Part shown: positions 24,301-36,200 of the stretch, piece after piece
Position numbering within the stretch: the stretch's first letter is position 1
Layout of the letters: each line of letters starts with the position of its first letter
Origin: Glycine soja
Lineage: Eukaryota; Streptophyta; Magnoliopsida; Fabales; Fabaceae
Direction of reading: 5' to 3'
Assembly: GCF_004193775.1 (NCBI RefSeq)
Contig: NC_041008.1
Span: 6,030,731-6,094,730, forward strand
Length of the DNA stretch: 64,000 nucleotides
Translations under genes and position numbers: made by a program
Notes under the pieces: model-generated
What the model was told of the DNA's origin: nothing
Seen by the model: the letters and a program-made list of their open reading frames with translations, nothing else
Databases searched by the model: none

Positions 24301-26489
24301 TCTTTCTTTTGAATTCGATAGGTCAAGTATCAAAATGATATTAAAATTCCTATTATTCTATCAAAAACAACAATAAAATAGTGAAATTCTAATCATTCTT
24401 AATCAAAATTTACTATCAATTAAATCTAAATTTTAGAGTTATTGCTTGTCATACCACTTATTGCCTCTATCTTTCTCTATTTGTTTCTACTTCTCTCATG
24501 TCTCTCCTTATGACTATTTCTCTTAATACTCTCTTCATAATTCATTTCCTTCATATTCTTATGCTCCCTAACTTTCTCTTTTTGTGTTTCTTTTGCTTCT
24601 TTTCTCCATGCTCTTTTTTTTTGGCTCAATCTCCTCCCTTTCACATTCTGTCCAACCTTTCAATATTACTTTGAATTCTATGTATTCTCTAAAAAAAATT
24701 CTTGTTAGATTTTTTTTACTTGATGAAGCCACACCTACAAGAGAGTGATTAACACAAATATAATAAAATCATGGACTTCACCACTCAATTTAATATTTCA
24801 CTCAAATATTCACTTGTATATGTCTTTTTTAAGACTTTTTATATTATAAGCGCACTTATCCTTTTTTCACTCAACCTCTTTTTTAGTTTTTTAGTTCTTA
24901 AGAAGTTCTCTCAATCACTAATTAAGAATTTGTATTCAAAGTAAAATATGTAACTAATCTAAGCTCAACTTAAGATTCTAAAGAAAGAGACAACTTAAAG
25001 ACAAAATCAATATACATTTTAAAGACAAACAATAAAAGTAAAAAAGAAATGAAATGAAGCTCAAATTAAAATGCTAAGAAAAGATAAGATTAGAAAACAA
25101 GGGTAAGAGCAAACTAAGAAACCTAGAATTTAGTATTCAACTATATAAGAACTAATATATTCAAGAGAGATAAAATGACACAAAAGTATATAAAAATGAA
25201 AGAATTAAGCAATGGTGTAAAATGAATTTGTATTGAGCAGGTTTTTCTTTTATCCAATGGTATTTTTAAATTGCATTTTGGCCCCCAAAACGTTTCATAT
25301 TTGTAATTTGGCCACTATTTCTTTTTACTTTTGTCATAACACTTTCTGTTTTTACCTTTTAGTACTTTTCTATTGCTACTAAGTCCTCAAACTTTTTAAT
25401 ATTTAAAAAAACAGCATCTAGGTTTACTTAAACCAAAAGTTTTATGGATCAAAATAAAGAATTTGCCACAACTCTCAAGAACAAATTAAGAAGAACATTC
25501 AAGAACATATAGTGCAGAATTTGACTCAATTTAAAACAAACAAACACGAGACTAAAGTTTGCAAAAAAAGATGTGACAGTAAGTGACAAAGCAAAGAAAA
25601 TTGACTCAAACAGATCAAAGGCACGCACAAAAAAAGGATTAATTGAAAGAAGACTCACGAATTTGCAAAGGAAATTGACGCACAGCACCAAAAACAGCAA
25701 CACGCACACAAGCAGGCTAGGATTGGATCCACCGAAGAACAAACAAGTTAGAATTTGACATCCAATTCACGTAACCAGCATCAACACTTGGCGCAAGCTC
25801 AGTTCTGCACCGATCAGATTTGCAACGTCACTCGCCTGAACCGAAAATTCACGAATCGAGATCGCAACAAAATTAAGCTCCAATGCTAGAACAATTATCG
25901 CATTATCCTAAACAACTTGATGCTGAAAATGTAGCTCTGGTATCAAATGATAAGAGTTTTTTTATTGATAAAAAATTCAGCATCGAACCCTTGATTTTTT
26001 TAGCTAATTTTTTAAGAAAAAATATGGATTAAGATAATAAATGATAAAATAATGTCAGAATTCAAATGAATTAATAAATTAAGATGAAAATTCGTCACTC
26101 TCAGATAAGAAATTTAAAAATAAAAACTAAGAATAGTTCCTATAAGAAATAAATAGAGTTTTTCTCTCACAATGTTAAACTGAATAAAAATTTGCACGAT
26201 CAATATTTAGCTTACTATACTCACCTAAAGGTTATCAAGGCCTATGAGGAAAGACTCAAATATAAGATAAAATACTGACGTAAAGGCTATCAAGGCTATT
26301 AATAAAGACTCAAATATAAGATAAAAAAATATTAAAAGTCAGATAAATTAATAAAAAAGGCTTTAAGTCTAATACAAATCATAAGATCCAATAAAAGTTT
26401 AAATATAAAATGTGTCTAATATATCTTCTTTCAAGTGAAACTTTTAAATGATTAAAATATAATTTTCATTTATCTATTTTTTTAAAATC
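18343..26489. other. intergenic, no gene recognised
   Basis: About 8 kb of AT-rich DNA. ORFs are short and without family motifs. Noted: a perfect 7-bp-stem hairpin gcatgggtttcccatgc near 19,456; a somewhat GC-richer patch at 22,300-22,500; and, near 25,933-25,955, a sequence resembling a reverse-strand copia primer-binding site (see findings). No RNA gene could be supported. Confidence 0.45.
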
Positions 26490-26491
26490 TG

Positions 26492-26839
26492 TAATCTTAG
26501 TTTTTTTGTTTTTTAATTAAAATATTTTATAATTTACTTTTAAAAAATAAAAAACCTTAATCCTTTCATATTTTATTGAAACATTTCATTTTCTATTTTT
26601 TTAAATCTATCAATTTCAAAATTTCATAATATTGACTGATATACGTGTATATATATATATATAATTATTTAATTATTGTTAAACTTAATTTATAAAAAGT
26701 ATTAAAAAGTATATAGTAAATGTTTGAAATAGATTGTAGAGGTTAAAATTATAAATTTTTAAAAATAAGAGACCAAATATTTCAATTAAAAATAAAAAAT
26801 AAATTTCTCGATTAAAAAATAAAAAAACTAAAGTCATTA
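26492..26839. mobile_element. possible palindromic MITE, AT-rich
   Basis: The left end 'cttagtttttttgttttttaa' is answered on the right by 'ttaaaaaataaaaaaactaaag', and inner blocks ('ttgaaacatttcattttct' against 'agaccaaatatttcaatt') also pair. Because both arms are nearly pure A/T, part of the match may be compositional. Confidence 0.4.
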
Positions 26840-26941
26840 ATTTAAACAACTAAACCGAGAATAAAAATATTTTTTAAAAAGAAAAAAAGAGTTGACAGTG
26901 GATTTAATTGTGACTTGTGGTCGATCGTATAGGTCTTTTCA

Positions 26942-26947
26942 CACGTG
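26942..26947. promoter_or_regulatory. G-box CACGTG upstream of ACC synthase
   Basis: Palindromic CACGTG core 170 bp before the TATA box. It is a bHLH/bZIP binding site class; function here is inferred from position only. Confidence 0.4.
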
Positions 26948-26994
26948 ATGAGCTAATGAATGAAATGATAAGAACGCACGGAATTAATTAGCAT

Positions 26995-27000
26995 TTGACC
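26995..27000 (+). promoter_or_regulatory. W-box TTGACC upstream of ACC synthase
   Basis: A TTGAC core followed by C, about 120 bp before the TATA box; another TTGACA lies near 26,892. WRKY factors are known activators of stress-induced type-I ACS genes in Arabidopsis, so this is a plausible control site. Occupancy is unproven. Confidence 0.4.
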
Positions 27001-27116
27001 AACACAAATCCATTATTAACTTATTTTTTCTTCAGTCTTTGTTAGTATTGAAGTTCGAAATAGATTTTTCTTCCTCGTCATCTTTTATCTTCTACGATAC
27101 ACCCTCAACCTCTGCC

Positions 27117-27124
27117 TATAAATA
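27117..27124 (+). promoter_or_regulatory. TATA box of ACC synthase gene
   Basis: TATAAATA preceded by a CT-rich stretch, 138 bp before the start codon at 27,262. This implies a leader of about 110 nt, normal for plant genes. Confidence 0.75.
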
Positions 27125-27261
27125 TGAGCCAATATTCTCTCCCATTTCCTCATCAGCACTTGTTAATTTGCTATCCTAGCAAGCACAATCCACAGCTTTT
27201 GCAACTCAAACTAGAGTGATCATATAAATATATATACCTTCCGGAGAAACTAATATTAAAC

Positions 27262-30200
27262 ATGCAGAACCAACAGCTTCTGTCCAAGATTGCCAACAAT
27301 GACAAACATGGAGAGAATTCTCCATATTTTGATGGGTTGAAGGCATATGATAGAAACCCATTTCACCCTAAAAAAAATCCTCAAGGTGTTATCCAGATGG
27401 GTCTTGCTGAAAATCAGGTATGTGTGTGAGCTAGCAAATATTGTTGTAGCCAAAGATGAAATGCAGTTTTCTGATATTATAATAAGTTGACTCATATGGG
27501 GGTGTTCATTTTTTCTTTCTTTTCCAGCTCTGCTTTGATCTGATTGAAGAGTGGATAAGAAATAATCCCAAGACTTCCATTTGCACTCCTGAAGGAGTGC
27601 ATCAGTTCAGAAATATTGCTAACTTTCAGGACTATCATGGGTTGCGAGAGTTCACAAATGTAAGCAACAGAAAAACATAAGTTAAAGAAGAAAAATTCTA
27701 ACAACTATATATCAACATATATTTAATTTTAACATACTCTAATTTGGTACATACCATAAAAATTTATTAGAAATAAAAAAACTTATGTTAGTCTCACTCT
27801 TTATTTAATATTCACTCATTATTTTATAGTTTTTAATAAATCTTAATGGATAAAAATTAAAACAGTATATATGTCACGAAAAATATATTACGTACTCCTC
27901 TTAAAAGAGAATAATCATCTCACGTAAAACTTTCACCTCACGTGAAATTTTCGTTTTATTTTCTCTCTTTATATTTTCTTTCAATATTTATCATATCACT
28001 ATATAAAAATAAATATTAATAAAAATACATGTACTAAATATCTTAAATATATAAAATAGCTATTCAATATTCTCTATTTAATATAAGTAAACAAATTAAA
28101 AGAAATATGTTATATATAAAAGGATTTATAACCAGTAAGCGCGTGTTGTGCTGTGTTGTTAATAAGTAATGTTTCTGTTTTTTTTTAAAAAAAATTCAGG
28201 CAATGGCAAATTTTATGTCAAAAGTGAGAGGAGGTAGGGTCAAATTTGATGCAGACCGTATATTGATGAGTGGAGGGGCAACAGGGGCAAATGAACTAAT
28301 CATGTTCTGCTTGGCTGATCCTGGAGATGCTTTTATGATTCCTACCCCATTTTATCCAGGGTATGTACCTTCTTTTCCATTATACTTGTGTTCATTCAAT
28401 GTATGTCACTGTAGTACTCACCCATCACACGTTAAAAGTGGAAAAAGGAAAGCACGCATTTATAAAGCCGTATAATTATATTTTTGTTTTGAATTAAGGT
28501 AGAATTCAATGTCTTAACATGCTATATTTATTTTAATTTGAAAAACTTTTGCAAAAAGTTGTTTCTAAACGAATGAAACATTGTATTGAGATATATATGT
28601 AATGTAGCTTCTTGCAACTTCTCTCATAATCTTCTAGTTTAGAGTTATTATAAATATTTTTAATTAATATAACTGCTACAGGGTTATTAATTTGTCAACA
28701 CAAGCTTATTTGTCAACAAGCATGGGATAATAATTTAACTGCTACAGTGTTATTTGTCAACACAAGCGTATGGTATTCTTGTTCATATGTTAAATCCAAA
28801 TTATACACTCCATCATACAAGCTAAGTTGATGGTAACTATATATTGACCTTAAAATTTGAAACCATGAAAATGTGTGTACGGTCACCTCATATTCCAAAA
28901 GGAACGTCAGCACAATCCTATAGTTACGCACACATGCAGCTCTATCTTTGGAATTTCTTTTTCTGTCAGATATCTTGACATTAATTAACAAATTTTGAGA
29001 AAAATTTAATTTTACAAAAACACAATTGATTCCTGTATTTTTCAAGGAAATAATCCTATAGTATTTTTCAAAGAATTTGCTGTTGTACTAAACACAATTT
29101 TCTTTTCATTTTAGAAATTGATTTCTGCATTGATATATTTAATTTTACAATTAGAATGTTCTAAAAAACTGTATTTTTCATTGAAAATAACTATATAAAA
29201 TTTTATTCAAGACCCTTAATTATAATTCTTTGTCCACCTATCCACTTAATGCGTATGGACCACAATACACATTATATATACACAATGACCGATCGGTCAA
29301 AGCAGAATTAAACTATTGATTGGGTGATTAGATTCATATTATAAAAAGTTATAACACGATTAAGAGGAGGCAAAATTAATTGATTAATAACGTCATATCA
29401 ATGTTTGATCACGCAAGCCTCTACCATTACACAACACAAAGAATGACATCAATGCTTTTGACAGAATGAAAACGACTGATATACTAATTTTCATATTTTA
29501 CTACAGATTCGTCCGTGACTTGTGTTGGAGAACTGGGGTGCAATTAATCCCTGTCCACTGTGATAGCTCCAACAACTTCAAGATAACAAGAGAAGCTCTT
29601 GAAGTAGCTTATAAAAAAGCCAAAGAGGACAACATCAACGTGAAGGGGTTGATCATAACAAACCCTTCTAACCCTTTGGGCACAACATTAGACAAGGACA
29701 CGTTGAAGAGCCTAGTGAGCTTCATCAACGAGAAAAACATTCACTTGGTTTGTGATGAAATCTATGCTGCCACTGTTTTCAGCTCCCCTAGTTATGTGAG
29801 CGTTGCTGAAGTGATTCAAGAAATGAAACATTGCAAACGTGACCTAATTCATGTGATTTATAGTTTGTCTAAGGATATGGGATACCCTGGCTTCAGAGTT
29901 GGCATAGTTTATTCATTCAACGATGAAGTGGTGAATTGTGGAAGGAAAATGTCGAGTTTCGGATTAGTCTCTACGCAAACTCAACACATGTTGGCATCAA
30001 TGCTCTCGGATGAAAAGTTTGTAACTAGGTTTCTTTCGGAGAATTCGAGGAGGTTGGAACAAAGGCATGACAAGTTCATGAAGGGGCTTGAAGAGGTTAA
30101 CATTACTCGATTCCCAAGCAATGCTGGACTTTTCTGCTGGATGAACCTGAAGTGTTTGTTGGAGGAACCAACGTTTGAAGCTGAGTTGAAGCTATGGCGT

Positions 30201-30482
30201 GTGATTATTCATGAGGTGAAGCTCAATGTTTCACCAGGCTCTTCCTTCAATTGTTCTGAGCCTGGTTGGTTTAGGGTTTGCTTTGCCAACATGGATGATG
30301 AAACTGTGGATGTTGCACTCAACAGGATTCGTGCATTCGTGGGTAAAGAAACTAAGAAACCTGTGGGATTCAAACGTTGGCAACCGAATCTTAGGCTCAG
30401 TTTTTCTTCAAGGATGTTTGAGGAGAGTGTTATGTCTCCTCACTCGCCTATTCCTACGTCACCACTTATTGGAGCTACTTGA
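27262..30482 (+). CDS. ACS: 1-aminocyclopropane-1-carboxylate synthase, type I (4 exons)
   Basis: PLP enzyme converting S-adenosylmethionine to ACC, the rate-limiting step of ethylene synthesis; a cytosolic dimer. Exons: 27262-27417, 27528-27659, 28200-28360, 29507-30482; 474 aa, usual length. Family boxes seen: [16 protein letters not shown] (47-62), FQDYHGL (Tyr88), [24 protein letters not shown] (202-208), [10 protein letters not shown] (Asp233, Tyr236), [14 protein letters not shown] (PLP lysine 272, Arg280) and [18 protein letters not shown] (Arg406). The C-terminal tail has RLSFSSR (CDPK-type site) and three SP sites in [11 protein letters not shown] (Ser460, 463, 468), the mark of type-I, MAPK-stabilised ACS. 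Odd: usually invariant residues differ (GFDRDLRWRTG reads [19 protein letters not shown] reads SKDMGYPG). The start is the first ATG after the TATA box. Confidence 0.95.
27418..29506 (+). other. ACS introns 1-3
   Basis: Introns 27,418-27,527 (110 bp, phase 0), 27,660-28,199 (540 bp, phase 0) and 28,361-29,506 (1,146 bp, splitting the Gly codon at residue 150). All have GT-AG ends. The two long introns are AT-rich and contain no recognised element. The intervening exons are 27,528-27,659 and 28,200-28,360. Confidence 0.85.
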
Positions 30483-31939
30483 TTAATTGAATCAGGGTTC
30501 TGCACGAGCCTTTATATCTTTCAAGAATAATAATGATGTTGTTCGAGTCTGCATGCATTTGAAATTAATTAGTCTAGCTAGATGTGGTTTTGTTTTTCTT
30601 TAGCTAATAGGGTTTATTTATACCTAGTGTCTAGAGTGTGCTTGCTGCTTATGATATTTTGTGTGTAGGTTGTCCTATTTACAAACGGCTAACAGTCAAG
30701 TAGCTAGGGTGTGACTGCAACTATTTGTGCAACTGAAGTAATTAATACATGAATGGAAAAAAATGGCTTTATTTTAGCTATTTTATATTGGGTTGCCTAG
30801 CTTACTCAAACAAAAATGAGATTAAACAATTCTATTATAAATTATTGACCCAATTAATATATGACACCATATATTTTTTTTGATAAAAATTGAAGAAAAT
30901 ATCAAAAAAATTATAATATTTAACATCTTGTTTAATTAATTGAGTTAATTTTTTTTATATATGTGTGTGATCATCTAAAAGTACATAAGGATTGTATCAA
31001 TAATTTAGATGGGATTATTAATGCATGTGATTGCTTAGTGAGTCAGTTAATTAAAAAATTATTGTGATTGGTTATCTATCTAATATATTGTTTTCACATG
31101 TTCAAATTCTCAGGGGAAAATATATTAAAAATTCAAAATAGAAACTATTAATAATTAACTAAAATGGAATCATATTCTTTTTTACAACACATGTTAACAA
31201 AATAAGAAGAAGAAGAAGGTTAATTCGATATATAATTGAAGGTTGGTTGTTTGATTCAAGTTCGCAATTTTTTGTGACCGCATGCTGCATATATATATGC
31301 TTGGCCGGCTTCACTAGTTCTGTGGAGTGTGACATGGAGCACATCTTTAAGATTCGGTTCTTGATGATAAATAATATATGGAAAACTCAATATTGTTCTT
31401 CTTTCGTGCCTTCGCGGGGAGTATGATAATATGATGTGAAAGGGTCCTAAGTGTCTTATTTTCAATGTCCATATCTACTCATCCAATCCAATAATGTTCT
31501 CCCAAAAAATATTAAAGTATGATAATTAACAACTTATATACTCTTATTGAATGCACTACGACTCATTATATATACCACTAGCTCGTTGATTCATACTACA
31601 CGCCAATTTCAAATTTGTATTTTTTATTAAAATAAATTGTATTTGATGTGAATTATTATAGTTATATACTAATGAGAAGTTAAAACCAAAAAATAATATT
31701 TGAGGACAACTATATTTGAAAAATAAAATTACTTACCGGTTCTAAAATAAGTGGTTTTTAATTGATTTTTAATATTAATTAGTGAAGGTAGCCCAACACT
31801 AGCTTTACTAACCTTCTACATAAGCGATACCTCCATTTTCTTTCTTCTTAAAATCAAATGCTTATTTTGAGAAACAATCCAGTCCAATTATCCCCTGTAT
31901 CTAATAAAATCTTTTGTCTAGATTAAGGTATATATGTAC

Positions 31940-32266
31940 ATGATGGATCTTGAAAACAAGTTTTATGCTTTTGTTGCAATCTAGATTCTTTGTTGTTCTA
32001 CAACGTGTGATTGCATGCGGTGCTCGATCAACAAATATCCCTGGCGAGCATGGCTTTTTCCAAATTTTAGTGTAGTGGGGTTTATAAGTTGTTGGATCCT
32101 GTTCTTTCCTTTGGTCGGGTTTATGTGCAAGGAAAGGTCCATTGAGTGTTAACTTTTCAGGTCTTTCTCCACCATGAGAAGGGGACACAGTGACCCACAC
32201 ACTATGGACACATTCTGCGTTTCCAATGAATTGCATATCCAAATTCCAATCCTTGTCTCTGAAACC
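31940..32266 (-). other. unrecognised open reading frame, possible gene fragment
   Basis: Reverse-strand frame of about 100 codons, noticeably richer in G+C than its surroundings. Possible acceptor 'ggtttcag' just 5' of 'RDKDWNLDMQF'. The protein contains 'ECVHSVWVTVSPSHGGERPE' and 'DPTTYKPHYTKIW' and three cysteines. I do not recognise the family. No partner exon or start was identified, so it may be a gene relic or chance. Confidence 0.25.
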
Positions 32267-33159
32267 AAAGTTGATAACTCATAGCTGGGGCTAAAGTGGC
32301 AAACAAAATCTGAGTATATCCAACTGTTCAGATTTTCTTGGAATTGACTTGTTTAATTGGGAACTTTTCTTGTCGTCTGGGACATGTTTATTAACATTTC
32401 CTGTTCCTTGACAGTGATCTTTCACACTGTTAGCAACATGCACTAATAATTTATATATTACGTGAATTATTAATAATAGGAATTGATCCCAGGTCTACTA
32501 CTTAATGTGGTGGTATCCCAGCTGTCTCGAAACTTGAGACTCTTAATCCTTGGTTACCTACTTACCTTTGAATCTAGATTAAGAATGTATGGTCACATAC
32601 TCACATATGTATAACAAACTAATTAAATATCTAGGTCAATTATATATATGCAGCAGAATAGAAGGTTCGTTTGAAATGAAACGTGACTCAGTTGATCAGC
32701 CCCTTGGCTATTGGGAGATTGTGCAACGTATCCCTTTCATGATTATATATCATAGGGTAATGTTCCCCGTCATGGGTGGAGTGTGAAATGAGTACAAAGG
32801 AAAAAAAAAAAAAAATACAAGGCGAAAATAAGAGGGATTATGTGATTAAAAGAGACTGAGAGTGACAAATAGATGGAGAGAAAATATGTACGAGGGAATA
32901 ACAGATGCAAAAGAAAATAAATGTAAAAATATCAAAATTTTGTGATTAATGGATAAGTGTTGTAACTAACATGAACTTGAGTGTCTTTAATTTGTCCAAC
33001 TGTTACACAATACTAATCTTGTCCATGGGAGTTTAATTTATTTTTAGTTATCTTCTACGTACGTAAGTGTAAAGTATTAACGAATTTTTTCGGTAACTAA
33101 TATTTATAGTTAAAATTGAAAATATGAAAAGTGAATTGAGTGTATGTTTAGAAGATTTT

Positions 33160-33255
33160 TTTTTTTTGTTTTAAGAAAACAATATCTTATTTTTTTAAAA
33201 AAAATCACTAAGTTCTTCAAAAAAGTTATTGTTTTCTCAAAACAAATTAAAGTAA
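33160..33255. repeat. small inverted repeat around 'ttgtttt-agaaaacaat'
   Basis: The left arm 'tgttttaagaaaacaatatc' is complementary to the right arm 'ttattgttttctcaaaacaa', separated by an AT-rich loop. It may be a very small MITE or just a hairpin. Confidence 0.45.
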
Positions 33256-36200
33256 ATACGTACTAAATTTTTTCTTGTCAATAACATTTTTAACTTTTAG
33301 TTGTTTAAAATTAACCTTAAAAACCAATGTTAATTTAAATTTACATTTATTTTTTAATTTCATAATTTTAATTGAAAATTATTTTTAAGTTTAAATTTTA
33401 TTGCATAGCATTTTTAATAATCTTAAATTTTGGAATAGAAAAGAAAAAATAAAATAAAGTTCTTCAAATCAACTTATTTGTAAGTACTTTTTAAAAATTT
33501 GTATTTAAAATCACTCTATTTTTAAATTTTATAAAACTATCTTTAATACATTTTTTTATAAAAAGAAGAAAGTAAAAATTAAATTAGACCGACCAATATC
33601 TAAATGAATTAGTACGAATAATTTATCACATGGTCGCCTGGGTGATGAGTTAGGAATGTTGACTCAATAAGTTTGACTAAGTAGTGTTAAAGGAATGATT
33701 AACAAGTAATTATTGGTAATGGACCCAATGGAATGGTACAGTCTATGGGACAAACTCTAACGCGTCTAGATAATTGAATATAACAATGTTATCCCAAAAA
33801 AAGTTTTTTTTTTATTATTGACCTTATAGATAATTGGAATTTATAACACTCTCCCACTTTACTCTATCAATTACGCCTTTTTAGTATTGACCTTATAGTT
33901 TAAATAACATATACCTGTGCAATGCAAATTTAAATAAAATAAAATAAGGTAATGATAATAAAGAAAGAAGCAAAATAAATATGATTTACATTGTATATCT
34001 TCTCTTTTGTCTATCACACAACATAATAAAACAAAAATATCGAAAATTAATTATTTTTTATTTTCTAATTATAAGATTATTATAAATAATTTACATCTTT
34101 TAAGAAAAATAATTAATTACATTAAATATATTAATTGTTTGTATTGCTATTTTTAAATTATATTTTGTTATCTTGTTATTCATTTAATTATTTTTCATTA
34201 ATATTTGAAAAAAGAAAAATTAAGTAAGAATGTATAGAAAAAATAATTAATATATTTAAAAATTAGAAAATGATCTTAATATAAAAAATTAAAATAATCT
34301 TATATTTGAGATAAAAATGAGTAATTAACAAGCCAGATCACTAAAAAAAACATCATTGAAGGTTTCAAAGACTTGAGTCAGTTCACAGAAAAAAAGAAAA
34401 AAGTATTATAAGAAAGGTAAACAAAAATGAACCCGTTTGTTTAAAGTACATGTGTTTTAAGAATTTTTTAATAAAATAAAAAAATTTATATGTATTTTAT
34501 TTTATTCTTAAAAATACATATATATTTGAACTATTTTTTAAATATTTTTTTTATGAGTTTAAACAAACTTATTCGTAAAGAAAGAGATATTCACATACTT
34601 AAAAGTTACAAGAAAGGATGAAATTAAACGACCTTTCCTTTCTCTCCCTCCTTATTTTTTTTTCCAGCATTTTCTTTCTTCAACTGCATAACAACCAACA
34701 TTTAACATTATTTTTTAGATATTTTATATTAATTATTTATTTTAACCATATATATTATTTTTATTTTATTTTAAATTTTATTAGAAATATTTTAAGATAT
34801 AATATAAGATCGATAGCAGAATATACAATATGAAAAAAAAAACATAACTGAAACTAAAACATTCAATTAAAACTATTGTTTTATAAATAAGAAAATTACA
34901 AGAGTTTAAAATTAAAATTATAAATACATCCAAATATATTTTTACCAATATAAAATAATATAAAAATGTAGTATAAACATATATATTTCTATCATTTTAC
35001 ATTTATTATATCCCTCAACATATAATTTTATTAAACACTTATAATTCAATAAATTAATTTAACAACTTTTAGCTTTCAATTGATTTTTTTAGCTTTTAAC
35101 CAGTTTTTATAGTATTAATTATTCATTTTGCAAAAAAAGAATGTTAGTTATTTTGTTTTTAAAATTTTCTACTTTGTAAGTTTTCATCATATATATTCAA
35201 TAAATACTTGGTTTAAAACTTGTAGTTTATTGATGACTTTTATTTTCTATTTAATAGTACAAAAAAGATTTTTAGTAGTAGATTTTTACATTCTAATTTT
35301 TTCTGTAAGCGATTTAGAATGTATGGCTAGAATCAATGTCTATATCCATTATTTCTACAACATATTTAATGAAGAAACTAATTTTATATATTGTTTATGA
35401 TGACTATTAAGTATTGATGTAGAAAGTCTATTTCGTGAAACAACAATACAACTACATTAATTACAGTCTTGAAATGCAATATTCCAATTGAAAATTCCAA
35501 AAACACTATCAGAAACTGATATAGAGAAACACGTAACAAATCCATTTCATATAAGGACTAATTTTATCCACAAATTTTATTACCGACCAATTTAAGCATT
35601 TTTTTATTCACAAATTTTATTTAAGAATATCTATATATCATGCATTTTCCTCCTCTACTTCCCCTGTTAATTAAATAAGAGGATCATTTAAACACCTAAA
35701 AAACAAGAGGGGTCATTTTCTCACTTTTCATTTCCTTCACTCCCCGTTGGCCAAATTAAATAAGAAAATTAATCTTTTCTCCTTTTTTCTCTCCATGTTT
35801 AATTTCTTTGAACCAACGTAGCGTGAGGATCTAAAAAAATGTATTTTGAATTTGAACCATTTGTCCATATAGCTGGCATCGACTAGCTTAGCGATGTGGA
35901 CGGACACCATAAGTAAGAACATCGATCGCAGGTAGTGGGGAAGTGAATTGAGGGCAAAGATTTCTGACCCAAAGCATGTCGTTGACCCAACCATGCATTA
36001 CTATATATTAATCTATTCCATTAATGCTTTTTAGGTTTAGTCAATCGCCAGTTTAAAAGAAAAAACCAAATTATTAGTAGTTGTCTCTTGACTTCGTTTA
36101 TGCATGCCCCTCACATGCGCACGGTTAATTTAAGAAACTGAGGTGTTCATTTACACCGTCTTCAAACTTTATACAAGGATTGTCACTGCAACTGCATGTT

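Noticed and set aside
25449..25758. Overlapping ORFs on both strands (97 and 61 codons)
   Set aside because: No family motif, and the opposite-strand frames mirror each other. Treated as part of the repeat-like region, not a gene.
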